This document shows, piece after piece, positions 1 to 7,817 of a stretch of DNA of 64,000 nt; positions within the stretch are counted from its first letter, which is position 1; every line of letters begins with the position of its first letter. The position numbers were made by a program, and so were the translations under genes. A model generated the notes under the pieces. It was not told where the DNA came from and did not search any database. It saw only the letters and a program-made list of their open reading frames with translations. The stretch comes from a virus, in the IMG/VR virus record IMGVR_UViG_3300023174_006137, positions 1 to 64,000 of that record; one strand, written 5' to 3'.

Positions 1-107
1 CACCAAATACTAAAAAATTCTTGAAGCAATTTAAGGATGTGTTGTTGAAAACAAAAGGTATCAACGAGAAAAACACAACTAATTTGGCAGTTAAGCCGAA
101 AAAATAA
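1..107 (+). CDS. C-terminal end of a truncated gene
   Basis: The frame starting at base 3 is open from the window edge to TAA at 105-107, followed at once by a second TAA. The 34 visible residues are Lys/Asn-rich and carry no recognisable motif. Nothing can be said of its function without the upstream part. Confidence 0.6.
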   Translation, partial: PNTKKFLKQFKDVLLKTKGINEKNTTNLAVKPKK

Positions 108-153
108 TAATTAAAGTTAGAAAAGGAAATCCAGAGTGTTTTTAAATATCAAA

Positions 154-363
154 ATGAAAGTCATAAATGAGTTTGGAACATTTGAGTCTGAAATCATTGA
201 AATACCTGAAGATAGGTATGATGAATTAATTTTGTTGTCAAAAACATTCTGGATGACTGATTCTTGTTTTAATTTAACAACTGAAACTGGTGAAATATTT
301 TTTCCACCTGAAATTATTAATAAATCAATTTTAGTTATAGATAAAATTGAAAAAAAAATATAA
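154..363 (+). CDS. small hypothetical protein
   Basis: A 69-residue protein if the ATG at 154 is used; an in-frame GTG at 136 would add six residues, and the ATG is preferred. It is acidic (EIIEIPEDRYDEL) with no signal peptide or membrane segment. The next gene starts 5 bases downstream, so the two are probably co-transcribed. I do not recognise the family. Confidence 0.6.
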   Translation: MKVINEFGTFESEIIEIPEDRYDELILLSKTFWMTDSCFNLTTETGEIFFPPEIINKSILVIDKIEKKI

Positions 364-368
364 TTAAA

Positions 369-1064
369 ATGGAACAATTAAAAGAAAAAGAAATGAAGAT
401 TGTAAATCCGAGGGGTAGATTTAAAAAATTTGGTGGCGAAAAAATCAATGACATTATCGAATATATAAAAGATTATGTTGCTGAAAATCCAAATGTGACT
501 ATTTCTCTTGGTTGTGATTCAGTTCAAAGAAGGAAAAAAACAGTTTATGCTTTTACTTTAATGTTTTATTCAATTTCCATTAAAAATGGCGCACATGTAG
601 TCTATTTTAGGGAAAACATTACAAAAATTAGAGATAATAATGACCGTTTATCAAGAGAGGCAATTTATATTCATGAAATTGCTGAATGGTTAGATTCAGA
701 AATATCTAAATTTTTTGTTAGACAAGATTTAACAGACTTAGAACAAAAAAGATATAAATTTCATTTGGCTAAATGTAATGGAGAATTTGCTCATGTAAGA
801 CCAGAAAATGAAGATGTAGTTATGCAAAACCTTACTTTAACTGATGCTGATAAAGAACAGGCAAAACAATTTAAATCTATTGATTTGCATTTAGATTACA
901 ATCCATTTGAAGGTAAAATAGATAACAGAGGATTTGCGAAAAATAAATCTTATACTGCTTTTAAAGCTTTTACGCCTTGGTTAAAAGGTTTAAATTATAG
1001 AGTGTTTGTCAAATCGTCATCACCAGCCGCAGCCTCAGCCGCAGACCTTTTATTAAAAAATTAA
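369..1064 (+). CDS. YkuK-like RNase H-fold protein
   Basis: A 231-residue protein. Around residues 43-80 it has the pattern of the YkuK (DUF458) family, an RNase H-like fold: ISLGCDSVQRRKKTVYAFTL, a beta strand with a conserved Asp in a G-x-D-S turn, then a second strand and a conserved charged helix (LSREAIYIHEIAEWL). Family members are suspected nucleases but no reaction is established. The C-terminus (KSYTAFKAFTPWLKGLNYRVFVKSSSPAAAS) resembles the last strand and helix of RNase H folds. It lies upstream of RNA-processing genes, which fits an RNA role by inference only. Confidence 0.6.
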   Translation: MEQLKEKEMKIVNPRGRFKKFGGEKINDIIEYIKDYVAENPNVTISLGCDSVQRRKKTVYAFTLMFYSISIKNGAHVVYFRENITKIRDNNDRLSREAIYIHEIAEWLDSEISKFFVRQDLTDLEQKRYKFHLAKCNGEFAHVRPENEDVVMQNLTLTDADKEQAKQFKSIDLHLDYNPFEGKIDNRGFAKNKSYTAFKAFTPWLKGLNYRVFVKSSSPAAASAADLLLKN

Positions 1065-1096
1065 AGTCGTTCAAAAAGAACGACTTTAATTTTTTA
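1061..1096. terminator. bidirectional intrinsic terminator
   Basis: A perfect 12-bp stem (TTAAAGTCGTTC at 1061-1072 and its complement at 1078-1089) with a 5-base A loop, followed by a T run. It contains the stop codon of the plus-strand gene and separates convergent genes. Confidence 0.85.
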
Positions 1097-1405
1097 ATTA
1101 TTTTCATCATTATTAGGATTATTTTGGAAATACTCCATAAAATCAACTTGAATTTTTACTGCTGGATTTAATAATGGCTCAGCTAATACAACATAAGGTT
1201 TTCCAGTTTTAGCTTCTAAAAAATTATTTAATAAAGAGATTAAACTTTGTATTTCATCTTCTGTTATTATCACTGAAGCATCGCCCTCTCCATTATTTAT
1301 ATTTGCTGTTTGATCTACATGCAAAAGTAGTAGATCACCACGGAATCTATCTCTAACCATTTTGATTTCAATTAACCCACCTGATGAAGTATTTATACTA
1401 AACAT
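1094..1405 (-). CDS. hypothetical protein, 103 aa
   Basis: The open frame extends to 1516, but that extension would run into the divergent gene and its promoter, so the ATG at 1405 (MFSINTSSGG) is chosen. The product has beta-rich segments (LIEIKMVRDRF, DLLLLHVDQT) and an Asn-rich tail, with no membrane segment. It converges on the YkuK-like gene across a shared terminator. Family unknown. Confidence 0.6.
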   Translation of the reverse strand: MFSINTSSGGLIEIKMVRDRFRGDLLLLHVDQTANINNGEGDASVIITEDEIQSLISLLNNFLEAKTGKPYVVLAEPLLNPAVKIQVDFMEYFQNNPNNDENN

Positions 1406-1436
1406 TCTTATTTTTTCTTTTATATATAAAAAATAA

Positions 1437-1469
1437 TTTTGTAATTTAACAAAAAAAATTGTATTTTTG
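1437..1469 (+). promoter_or_regulatory. Bacteroidota-type promoter
   Basis: TTTTG at 1437-1441, a 20-bp spacer, then TATTTTTG at 1462-1469, matching the TTTG/TAnnTTTG consensus of the primary sigma factor of Bacteroidota. The ATG of the CCA-adding enzyme gene lies only 14 bases further, so the 5' leader would be very short. Confidence 0.65.
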
Positions 1470-1483
1470 TGAAAAATTAGCTT

Positions 1484-2596
1484 ATGTGGGAAATTATACC
1501 CAATTCGATAAAACAATTACATAAAATTTTCAAAGAAAATAATAAATCATTATTTCTCGTTGGTGGTTCAGTTCGTGACTATTTGAATAATGAAATACCA
1601 AAAGATTTTGATTTAGCAACTGATGCTACACCAGATGAAGTTTTAGAAATAACTAATGGGTTTAAATCTAACCTTCAAGGTAAAGCATTTGGAGTTATTG
1701 TTGTCAGAACAACAGATGGTGATTTCGAAATCGCAACTTTCAGAGAAGATGTATATAATGATAAACTTGGCGAAACAAGAAATCCAGATGTCAAGTTTAC
1801 TACAATAGATAAAGATGTTTTAAGAAGGGATTTAACATTTAATGCTTTATTTTATGATTTAGATAAACAAGAAATAATAGATTTAGTTGGTGGAGTTGAC
1901 GATATGAAAAATCATATAGCAAGATTTGTAGGTGAGCCAACTCAAAGAATTATTGAAGATCCTTTAAGAATACTTCGTATATTAAGATTTTCCGAAAGAT
2001 ATGGTTTTACAATAGAAAAAAATTCTGGAAGTGCAATTATAGATAATGTTGAAAAATTATCAATAATAACTAAAGAAAGAATATGGGAAGAAATTGTTAA
2101 AGCATATAAACAATCTAAAAATTTTTACAACTATATTTGGAATTTAATTGGTTATAACATTGCAGACGAAATATTCAAAGGACTTTATATTCCAAAAACT
2201 CATATTAAGAAAAATGTAAGTTTAGAAATGCATTTTTCTTATCTTTTTATGGAAAATAATTCACTTGGATTATTAGATAAAATGAAATTTGAATTTAAAA
2301 TGCCACACGATTTTTCTAGAAAAGTTGTTTTTCTTTTAGATTTGATTAATTTAACATCCGAAAAGGCAATTGAACTTTATAAAAAAAGAGCTATAATTGA
2401 TGTTTCAGACGAAGAATTATTAATTTGGTATGAACTTGCAATGTTGCATAAAAATGAACATAAAGCTTTTATTAAATATAAACCAACCGCTAATCCTGAA
2501 GAATTGATGCAAAATGGATTTGCTGGTAAAGCTTTAGGTTATGAAATAACTAGAATTAATTTAGAGACTTTTAATAAAATAAAAAATGAAATATAG
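1484..2596 (+). CDS. cca: CCA-adding enzyme / poly(A) polymerase family nucleotidyltransferase
   Basis: A 370-residue class II nucleotidyltransferase. Visible family motifs are the GGSVRD loop (residues 27-32), the catalytic DFD pair (Asp41, Asp43), the RRD motif (DVLRRDLTFNAL) and the DDMKNHIARFVGEP...DPLRILRILRF neck signature. The enzyme adds or repairs the 3' CCA of tRNA; poly(A) polymerases share the same domain and cannot be excluded. No HD domain is seen. The gene has its own host-type promoter, ends with TAG and overlaps the next gene by 11 bases. With two RNA ligases and a 2H phosphoesterase downstream it fits an RNA-repair set. Confidence 0.88.
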   Translation: MWEIIPNSIKQLHKIFKENNKSLFLVGGSVRDYLNNEIPKDFDLATDATPDEVLEITNGFKSNLQGKAFGVIVVRTTDGDFEIATFREDVYNDKLGETRNPDVKFTTIDKDVLRRDLTFNALFYDLDKQEIIDLVGGVDDMKNHIARFVGEPTQRIIEDPLRILRILRFSERYGFTIEKNSGSAIIDNVEKLSIITKERIWEEIVKAYKQSKNFYNYIWNLIGYNIADEIFKGLYIPKTHIKKNVSLEMHFSYLFMENNSLGLLDKMKFEFKMPHDFSRKVVFLLDLINLTSEKAIELYKKRAIIDVSDEELLIWYELAMLHKNEHKAFIKYKPTANPEELMQNGFAGKALGYEITRINLETFNKIKNEI

Positions 2597-3398
2597 AGAA
2601 ATTAAAGAAAAACTTGATGCAAAAGGATTTAAGTATTCAGGATGTCAAACTGATTATGAATTGCCTATGGTGCATTTTGATCACCCAAAAATTAAAAGTG
2701 ATAATTGGGGCATTACTATTCGTTTTGACAGTGATATAAATATTAATAATTTTGTTGAAGATGAAGATGAAGAATATTCTTTAATAGAAGGATGGATATT
2801 AGATGTAGATGTATTATCAGTTGAATTTGGTTATAATGTTAGTATTTCTTTTATGTCAGAAGGCATGATTCCAACAAGCGGAGAAGATGAAGAAAACATT
2901 ATAATTTTATATAAAGAAGATTTAAAATTATTTGATAAAGTTTTAGAAATAGTTTGCGATCCATATGCTTCATTAAACTTTGCTACCGAATATGCTGAAA
3001 ATGTAAATAAATTTATGGCATGGGTTAATAAATTTATTCCTTCTTTTGAAAAACTTAAATTAACACATTATCCTTATCGTGCTAATGGAGATTCTAATGT
3101 CTTATATTCTTCAATTGGAATAAAATTTGAATTAAATTCATATTCAGGAATATGGTTTGAAATGAGTGTATTAAATTGGAATATGACTGGTCATATTAAA
3201 CTTGCTCCTGGTTATTGCGGACATGATTCGGCATATTTTAACGAAACAACATCTGTTGTAGATTTTAGAGCTGAAGTTGGTAGACAATGGCAAGAACATC
3301 TTTGGTATAAAGAAAAAATGAAAAATGTCTATTCAATAGGTGGTAATGGTGAAGTTACATTAATAAATGGTAAAAAAGTTCGTTATGAAGATTTATAA
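2586..3398 (+). CDS. hypothetical protein, 270 aa
   Basis: Starts inside the end of the CCA-enzyme gene, so the two are translationally linked. It is acidic and rich in aromatic residues (WGITIRFDSD, GIWFEMSVLNWNMTGHIKLAPGYCG) and looks like a soluble beta-rich protein. There is no signal peptide. I do not recognise the family. Confidence 0.6.
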   Translation: MKYREIKEKLDAKGFKYSGCQTDYELPMVHFDHPKIKSDNWGITIRFDSDININNFVEDEDEEYSLIEGWILDVDVLSVEFGYNVSISFMSEGMIPTSGEDEENIIILYKEDLKLFDKVLEIVCDPYASLNFATEYAENVNKFMAWVNKFIPSFEKLKLTHYPYRANGDSNVLYSSIGIKFELNSYSGIWFEMSVLNWNMTGHIKLAPGYCGHDSAYFNETTSVVDFRAEVGRQWQEHLWYKEKMKNVYSIGGNGEVTLINGKKVRYEDL

Positions 3399-3918
3399 TA
3401 AAACTTGTGTCATATATCATGGTCGTGGATCTAAACCAGCTTTATCAAGAACTATAATTTTAAATAAAATGGGGTTTGATGTTATTTCAGATTTTTTTGA
3501 TTATGATGCGGAATGGAATTTAGATCATGGAAAAACTTTGTTTGAAACACAATTAAACAAAATTAAAGACATTGATTTAATTTTAGGTATATCATATGGT
3601 GGCTATCTTGGTTATCAATTATCAAAAGCAACTGGTAAAGATTTGATTTTGATAAATCCTGCAATCGATAGGGCAAAATCAGAATCAATAATTAAAGATT
3701 TTGATATACCTTATTATAATAAGGAATCTAATATTGAGATTTTTTTTGGTGAACATGATACTTCTGTTCCAAAAGAATATGCACAAGATTACTTAAAAGC
3801 AAAAGGTGAACAATATAATTTCTGGATTGTTAAAGATATGGCACATCGTGTTCCAGACAATTATTTCAAATATATTACTCAAAATAGTAAATTAATTAAT
3901 TATGAAAAGGTTAAATAA
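3385..3918 (+). CDS. alpha/beta hydrolase, first of a tandem pair
   Basis: A 177-residue small alpha/beta hydrolase of the YqiA/UPF0227-like esterase kind. The triad can be placed as Ser70 (GISYGG nucleophile elbow), Asp125 (GEHDTSVP) and His154 (MAHRVP). An in-frame ATG exists at 3367, but 3385 (MKIYNKTCVIYHG) aligns exactly with the start of the next gene (MKRLNKTCIFYHG) and is preferred. It overlaps the upstream gene by 14 bases. Substrate unknown. An esterase or thioesterase role is possible, since coaB lies two genes downstream, but this is inference. Confidence 0.75.
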   Translation: MKIYNKTCVIYHGRGSKPALSRTIILNKMGFDVISDFFDYDAEWNLDHGKTLFETQLNKIKDIDLILGISYGGYLGYQLSKATGKDLILINPAIDRAKSESIIKDFDIPYYNKESNIEIFFGEHDTSVPKEYAQDYLKAKGEQYNFWIVKDMAHRVPDNYFKYITQNSKLINYEKVK

Positions 3919-4438
3919 AACTTGTATATTTTACCACGGTTTAGGTGGTGAACCAATCTCTTGGATAAAAGAAATGATGAACGAAAAAGGATTTTATGTA
4001 GTTCAAGACCATATTGATTTCTATAAAGAATGGTTCAAAGATAAAGGAAAATCTTTGATGGAAAAACAATTTAAAAAAGCGGAAAAAGCTGATTTAATTA
4101 TGGGTCTTTCTTTTGGTGGACATCCAGCCTATCTTTCAGCAAAACATGCTTCAACTAATCTTTTATTGATTAATCCAGCAGTAAATCGTAAAAGAAGTAA
4201 AGTTGGTATAGGTTCATATACTGCGCCTATTAATGATAATAAAATTGATATAGAAGTTTACTTTGGACAATTTGATCAGGTTGTTCCAAAAGCATATACC
4301 CAAGAATTTTTCCACAATACAGGCGAGGAATATAATGCTTGGATCATAAATTATATGCAACATGGTATATCTAATTTAGATTTTCAAGTTATAATCGAAC
4401 ATAGCCCAATTATTAAAAAACTTTGTGAAAAAATTTAA
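3902..4438 (+). CDS. alpha/beta hydrolase, second of a tandem pair
   Basis: A 178-residue paralogue of the preceding gene with all catalytic residues at the same positions: Ser70 (GLSFGG), Asp125 (GQFDQVVP) and His154 (MQHGIS). It overlaps the preceding gene by 17 bases. Both copies keep an intact triad although the rest of the sequence has diverged, which suggests both are active, perhaps on different esters. No signal peptide is seen, so the protein should be cytoplasmic. Confidence 0.75.
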   Translation: MKRLNKTCIFYHGLGGEPISWIKEMMNEKGFYVVQDHIDFYKEWFKDKGKSLMEKQFKKAEKADLIMGLSFGGHPAYLSAKHASTNLLLINPAVNRKRSKVGIGSYTAPINDNKIDIEVYFGQFDQVVPKAYTQEFFHNTGEEYNAWIINYMQHGISNLDFQVIIEHSPIIKKLCEKI

Positions 4439-4439
4439 A

Positions 4440-5072
4440 ATGCGTATCTTAATAACTGCCGGCACAACACACGAACATATTGATCCAGTTCGTTTCATCT
4501 CAAACGCATCCTCTGGATTACAAGGTGTTTTATTAGCTAAAAACGCTATTTCAAGAGGACATGAAGTTATTTTAATTATTGGGCCAAATTCTTTGAATTT
4601 TAATTCACAAGATCCTAAATTAAAAATAATCAATATAGTTTCGGCAGAAGATATGTATAATGCAGCTATGGAACATTTCCTATTATGTGATGCTGCAATT
4701 TGTGCCGCAGCAGTTGGTGATTATCGTGTGAAAAATATAGCAACTGAAAAAATAAAAAGAAATGGCGATTCTATTTTATTGGAATTAATACCAAATCCAG
4801 ATATTGCTAAATCATTAGGTGAAATAAAAACTAAACAAACTTTAATTGGATTTGCTTTAGAAACAAATAATGGAATTGAAAATGCTAAATCAAAAATAAT
4901 TAAAAAGAATTTAGATTTTATTGTTTTAAATCAAACCTCAGATGATAATCCAGCATTTGGTGCAGATACAAATATAGTATCTATAATAGACAAACAAGGA
5001 AATACTTATAATTATCCTAAATTAGATAAATCTAAAATAGCAGAAGAAATACTTAATTTATTAAATATATAA
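4440..5072 (+). CDS. coaB: phosphopantothenate-cysteine ligase (CoaB domain)
   Basis: A 210-residue protein covering only the CoaB half of the usual bacterial Dfp/CoaBC fusion. Motifs: TAGTTHEHIDPVRFISNASSG (nucleotide-binding start), AAAVGDYRV, IKRNGDSILLELIPNPDIA, GFALETN and DFIVLNQTSDD. CoaB joins 4'-phosphopantothenate to cysteine using a nucleotide triphosphate, a step of coenzyme A synthesis in the cytoplasm. The ATG at 4440 is preferred over an in-frame GTG at 4425 because the domain begins at once after it. A CoaE homologue lies at 34124-34747, so two CoA steps are encoded here. Confidence 0.88.
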   Translation: MRILITAGTTHEHIDPVRFISNASSGLQGVLLAKNAISRGHEVILIIGPNSLNFNSQDPKLKIINIVSAEDMYNAAMEHFLLCDAAICAAAVGDYRVKNIATEKIKRNGDSILLELIPNPDIAKSLGEIKTKQTLIGFALETNNGIENAKSKIIKKNLDFIVLNQTSDDNPAFGADTNIVSIIDKQGNTYNYPKLDKSKIAEEILNLLNI

Positions 5073-5075
5073 TAC

Positions 5076-5828
5076 ATGAATGTTAGAATTGAATGGATTA
5101 AAGATATCGTTGCTAATAATTATATAGGCGTAAACATCTATAATGATGCCGTCGTGCCTTTTCTTCATAAAATGAAAGATTTTACTGGCGAAAATTATGA
5201 TGAGTTTGTTAAATATCAACAAGATAGAGATAGGAATCATTATCATTGCACCATTTTTAATGTCATGGAAACTAATAAAATCCTTAAAGATTTTAACAAT
5301 ATCAATATATTAAATAATATTATAACTGAATTTGAAGCAACCGATTTTCAAATGCTTGGACTTGGTTCGGCACAAAGAAATGAAAATAAAGCTTATTTTG
5401 TTGTATGTAGATCTGAACAATTACAGAGTATTAGAAAAAGATTTGGATTTGACGAAAAAGATTTACATATAACACTTGGATTTAAATGGAAAGATGTATT
5501 TGGTGTTTCTAAAAATGAAATACTCAAAGACAAAGAGCCTTTTAAAGAAGAATTAGCAAAATATTTTTTTGATTTTGGTGAATCTTTTGATTTCATAAAA
5601 GAATTAGATGGTTATGATTATGATTTAAATAAATCATTATATGTTACCAAAATTACAGATGATTATGCTAACTTTAGAATTGGAAATGATTTTGGAGTTT
5701 CGGATTATATAACAATTGCATATATAGGAAATAAATTAACAATTTCTTGTAAATGGCAAGATTCTGCTGAAATACCATATTTATCACATACTTTATTATT
5801 GAGGAAGTTCCAAGATTTGAAAAATTAA
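5076..5828 (+). CDS. 2H phosphoesterase-like protein
   Basis: A 250-residue protein with two H-x-T motifs spaced as in the 2H superfamily: His57-x-Thr59 (NHYHCTIFNV) and His131-x-Thr133 (DLHITLGF). Members include RNA 2',3'-cyclic phosphodiesterases (LigT type), the 2H domain of Swiss-Army-Knife RNA-repair proteins, and the phage anti-CBASS enzyme Acb1. The C-terminal 100 residues form an additional domain I do not recognise. It starts 3 bases after coaB. Its position between a CCA-adding enzyme and two RNA ligases favours RNA end healing; cyclic-nucleotide degradation is an alternative. Confidence 0.7.
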   Translation: MNVRIEWIKDIVANNYIGVNIYNDAVVPFLHKMKDFTGENYDEFVKYQQDRDRNHYHCTIFNVMETNKILKDFNNINILNNIITEFEATDFQMLGLGSAQRNENKAYFVVCRSEQLQSIRKRFGFDEKDLHITLGFKWKDVFGVSKNEILKDKEPFKEELAKYFFDFGESFDFIKELDGYDYDLNKSLYVTKITDDYANFRIGNDFGVSDYITIAYIGNKLTISCKWQDSAEIPYLSHTLLLRKFQDLKN

Positions 5829-5877
5829 TAAAAACTTATTTTTACATTATGATATATAAAAATAAAAAATTAATTAA

Positions 5878-6147
5878 ATGAAATTCACGAAATTTTATTC
5901 ATTAGATGAATGTTTAGATAAAGATAAAATCATTGAAAGGTTAGATAAATTAGCGGATGATAGAAAAATTGATTATGATTATGTTGATTCTGATTTAATT
6001 AAAATCAAAGATTTATCTTTAAGTATTAAAGAAACCAAAGATTTGTCAAAGTTTTTAAGCGATAATGATGTATTAGAAGATTTTGATTTTGAGGTTGATG
6101 ATTCAGAAGAAGATTTTGATGAATATGATTCAGAAGAAGATTATTAA
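5878..6147 (+). CDS. acidic small protein with leader-like N-terminus
   Basis: An 89-residue protein. The N-terminus MKFTKFYSLDE weakly resembles the leader found on many proteins in this window. The last 30 residues are almost all Asp/Glu (EDFDFEVDDSEEDFDEYDSEEDY), a composition seen in DNA mimics or head-scaffold proteins. Function unknown. Confidence 0.6.
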   Translation: MKFTKFYSLDECLDKDKIIERLDKLADDRKIDYDYVDSDLIKIKDLSLSIKETKDLSKFLSDNDVLEDFDFEVDDSEEDFDEYDSEEDY

Positions 6148-6174
6148 ATTTTAACATTTTTTAACAATTTTTTA

Positions 6175-6206
6175 TTTTGCTGTTCAATTTTTCTATCTTA
6201 TCTTTG
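6175..6206 (+). promoter_or_regulatory. Bacteroidota-type promoter
   Basis: TTTTG at 6175-6179, a 19-bp spacer and TATCTTTG at 6199-6206; the ATG of the next gene is at 6227. A good match to the host primary-sigma consensus. Confidence 0.7.
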
Positions 6207-6226
6207 TAGTCTAAAAAATTAAAAGT

Positions 6227-6871
6227 ATGTCATTATTCAAAAAGGCGAAAGCATCTGCTCCAGAAAAACCTTCTAAAGCCAAAGCGGCGAAACCTCGTAT
6301 TACGGTATCAATTGCCGGATTTTTTGAAAAACTAAAGCGTCAAGCTTATCTAAAAAAAGAAATCAAATCGCTTGAAGCGGAATCTGAACTTCTTGATGAT
6401 GAAATCAAAGAAGTTGGTAAAGCTGAATGGGCTAAATTGTATGATTCTGACGGTGTTAATCCTGAATCAGTTATGATTGAGGCAAAACACAATAACGATG
6501 TTGCACAATTTATGTTACTTGTTGCTGATAAATATATCATCATCAATCAGGAACGTGCTGATTTTTTAAAAGAAACTTATGGAGAAGAAATCGTAACTTC
6601 AACCGATACTTACGAATTTGATGCCAAAATGGTTGAAAAATATGGTGAAGTTATTTCTGATCTAATTATGAATAGCGATCAAATTGCCGAAGAAGATAAA
6701 GAAAAAATCATTAAGGCAAAAGTAACAAACACCGTTGCAAAAGGCACAATTGATAAACTTAAAATCTATGCTGATAAAACTGATTGTAGTGTAGCAGATA
6801 TGATTGAAGTGGTTAAGCCAGTTACTTCAACTAAAAATGTTGAATATATTGAAGCTTCTGCGGTTTATTAA
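6227..6871 (+). CDS. hypothetical protein, probably well expressed
   Basis: A 214-residue protein with a Lys/Ala-rich N-terminal tail (residues 4-25) followed by helical, coiled-coil-like segments (KLKRQAYLKKEIKSLEAESELLDDEIKEV). Codon choice is more G+C-rich than in neighbouring genes. The gene is a single transcription unit with a strong host-type promoter and a strong terminator, so early, high expression is likely. The basic tail could bind nucleic acid. Family unknown. Confidence 0.65.
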   Translation: MSLFKKAKASAPEKPSKAKAAKPRITVSIAGFFEKLKRQAYLKKEIKSLEAESELLDDEIKEVGKAEWAKLYDSDGVNPESVMIEAKHNNDVAQFMLLVADKYIIINQERADFLKETYGEEIVTSTDTYEFDAKMVEKYGEVISDLIMNSDQIAEEDKEKIIKAKVTNTVAKGTIDKLKIYADKTDCSVADMIEVVKPVTSTKNVEYIEASAVY

Positions 6872-6877
6872 TCTAAT

Positions 6878-6914
6878 AACAAACCACCATCAAGTTGATG
6901 GTGGTTTGTTTTCT
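6878..6914 (+). terminator. intrinsic terminator
   Basis: A 16-bp near-perfect stem (left arm 6878-6893, right arm 6895-6910; the tip will open as a small loop) with a T-rich 3' side. It follows the stop codon at 6869-6871. Confidence 0.85.
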
Positions 6915-6938
6915 TATATAAAAACAAAAAAACGCAAT

Positions 6939-7427
6939 ATGCACAAACCTATAAACATTAATAAACAAAAAACACCAGATCATGGTAGATTTGGGTTTCC
7001 AAGAAAATTTGATGTGCATACCGGGTTTGATCTATATTGCGAGGATGGCGAACCAGTTTATGCCATTGAAGATGGTATTGTAGTTAAAATTGATGATTTT
7101 ACAGGAGTAGGAGTTAATATGCCTTGGTGGGAAGATACACAAGCAATTTCAATTGAAGGAAAATCTGGTGTTATATTATATGGAGAAATATACCCACCTG
7201 ATTTAAAAGTTGGTGATAAAATTATTGCAGGTCAAGAAATAGCAAAAATAAAAAGAGTTCTTAAAAAAGATAAAGGATTACCAATGTCTATGTTACATAT
7301 TGAACTATATAAACATGGATATAGAGGTGATTGGGAAGTATGGAACTTAAATGAAACTAAACCTGATGTTTTGCTAAATATTGAAACCATATTATTCAAT
7401 ATATATGGAAAAGAAAATTTAATATGA
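6939..7427 (+). CDS. M23-like peptidase domain, incomplete metal site
   Basis: A 162-residue protein with the LytM/M23 beta fold: HTGFDLYCEDGEPVYAIEDGIVV with the H-x-x-x-D zinc pair, then LKVGDKIIAGQEIAKIK and MLHIELY. In active M23 enzymes the last motif is H-x-H; here the first His is Met, so a zinc ligand appears to be missing. It has no signal peptide. It may be a non-catalytic fold or a virion-associated wall-binding protein. The open frame extends upstream to 6804, but that part overlaps the previous gene and the terminator. It overlaps the next gene by 4 bases (ATGA). Confidence 0.65.
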   Translation: MHKPININKQKTPDHGRFGFPRKFDVHTGFDLYCEDGEPVYAIEDGIVVKIDDFTGVGVNMPWWEDTQAISIEGKSGVILYGEIYPPDLKVGDKIIAGQEIAKIKRVLKKDKGLPMSMLHIELYKHGYRGDWEVWNLNETKPDVLLNIETILFNIYGKENLI

Positions 7428-7750
7428 TTACCGTTACAAAAGCAGCTAAAGAACAAATAAATAAACTTCAATTAGAAGCTAACCACGATGATACTTATTT
7501 CTTAAGAGTTGGAGTTAAAGGAGGTGGATGTTCTGGTTTAAGTTATGCACTTGATTTTGACAATAATCTAAAAGAAGGAGACGAAATTATTGAAGATAAT
7601 GGTGTTAAAATTGTATGTGATAAAAAATCATTACTTTATTTATTTGGAACAGAATTAGAATTTTCCGATGGTTTAAATGGCAAAGGATTTGAATTCAATA
7701 ATCCAAATGCCTCGAGAACTTGTGGTTGCGGTCAAAGTTTTTCAGTTTAA
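7424..7750 (+). CDS. IscA/HesB-type iron-sulfur carrier
   Basis: A 108-residue A-type carrier protein of normal length. The three conserved cysteines are present: Cys36 in GGGCSG, and Cys100 and Cys102 in TCGCG. Such proteins deliver Fe-S clusters or iron to apo-enzymes. No other assembly gene is visible, so it would have to work with the host Isc/Suf system. It is translationally coupled to the M23-like gene. Which of IscA, SufA or ErpA it resembles most cannot be told by eye. Confidence 0.88.
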   Translation: MITVTKAAKEQINKLQLEANHDDTYFLRVGVKGGGCSGLSYALDFDNNLKEGDEIIEDNGVKIVCDKKSLLYLFGTELEFSDGLNGKGFEFNNPNASRTCGCGQSFSV

Positions 7751-7767
7751 TATCATTTTTTCTTTTA

Positions 7768-7799
7768 TTTGTCTGTTTTATTTTTTTTTATTACTTTTG
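7768..7799 (+). promoter_or_regulatory. Bacteroidota-type promoter
   Basis: TTTG at 7768-7771, a 20-bp spacer and TACTTTTG at 7792-7799, just upstream of the RNA ligase gene. Confidence 0.65.
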
Positions 7800-7817
7800 C
7801 TTTCAAAATTATAAAAC

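Noticed and set aside
1406-1516. N-terminal extension of the minus-strand gene 1094-1405
   Set aside because: It would overlap the divergent CCA-enzyme start and its promoter, and its sequence is a typical translated A+T-rich spacer.
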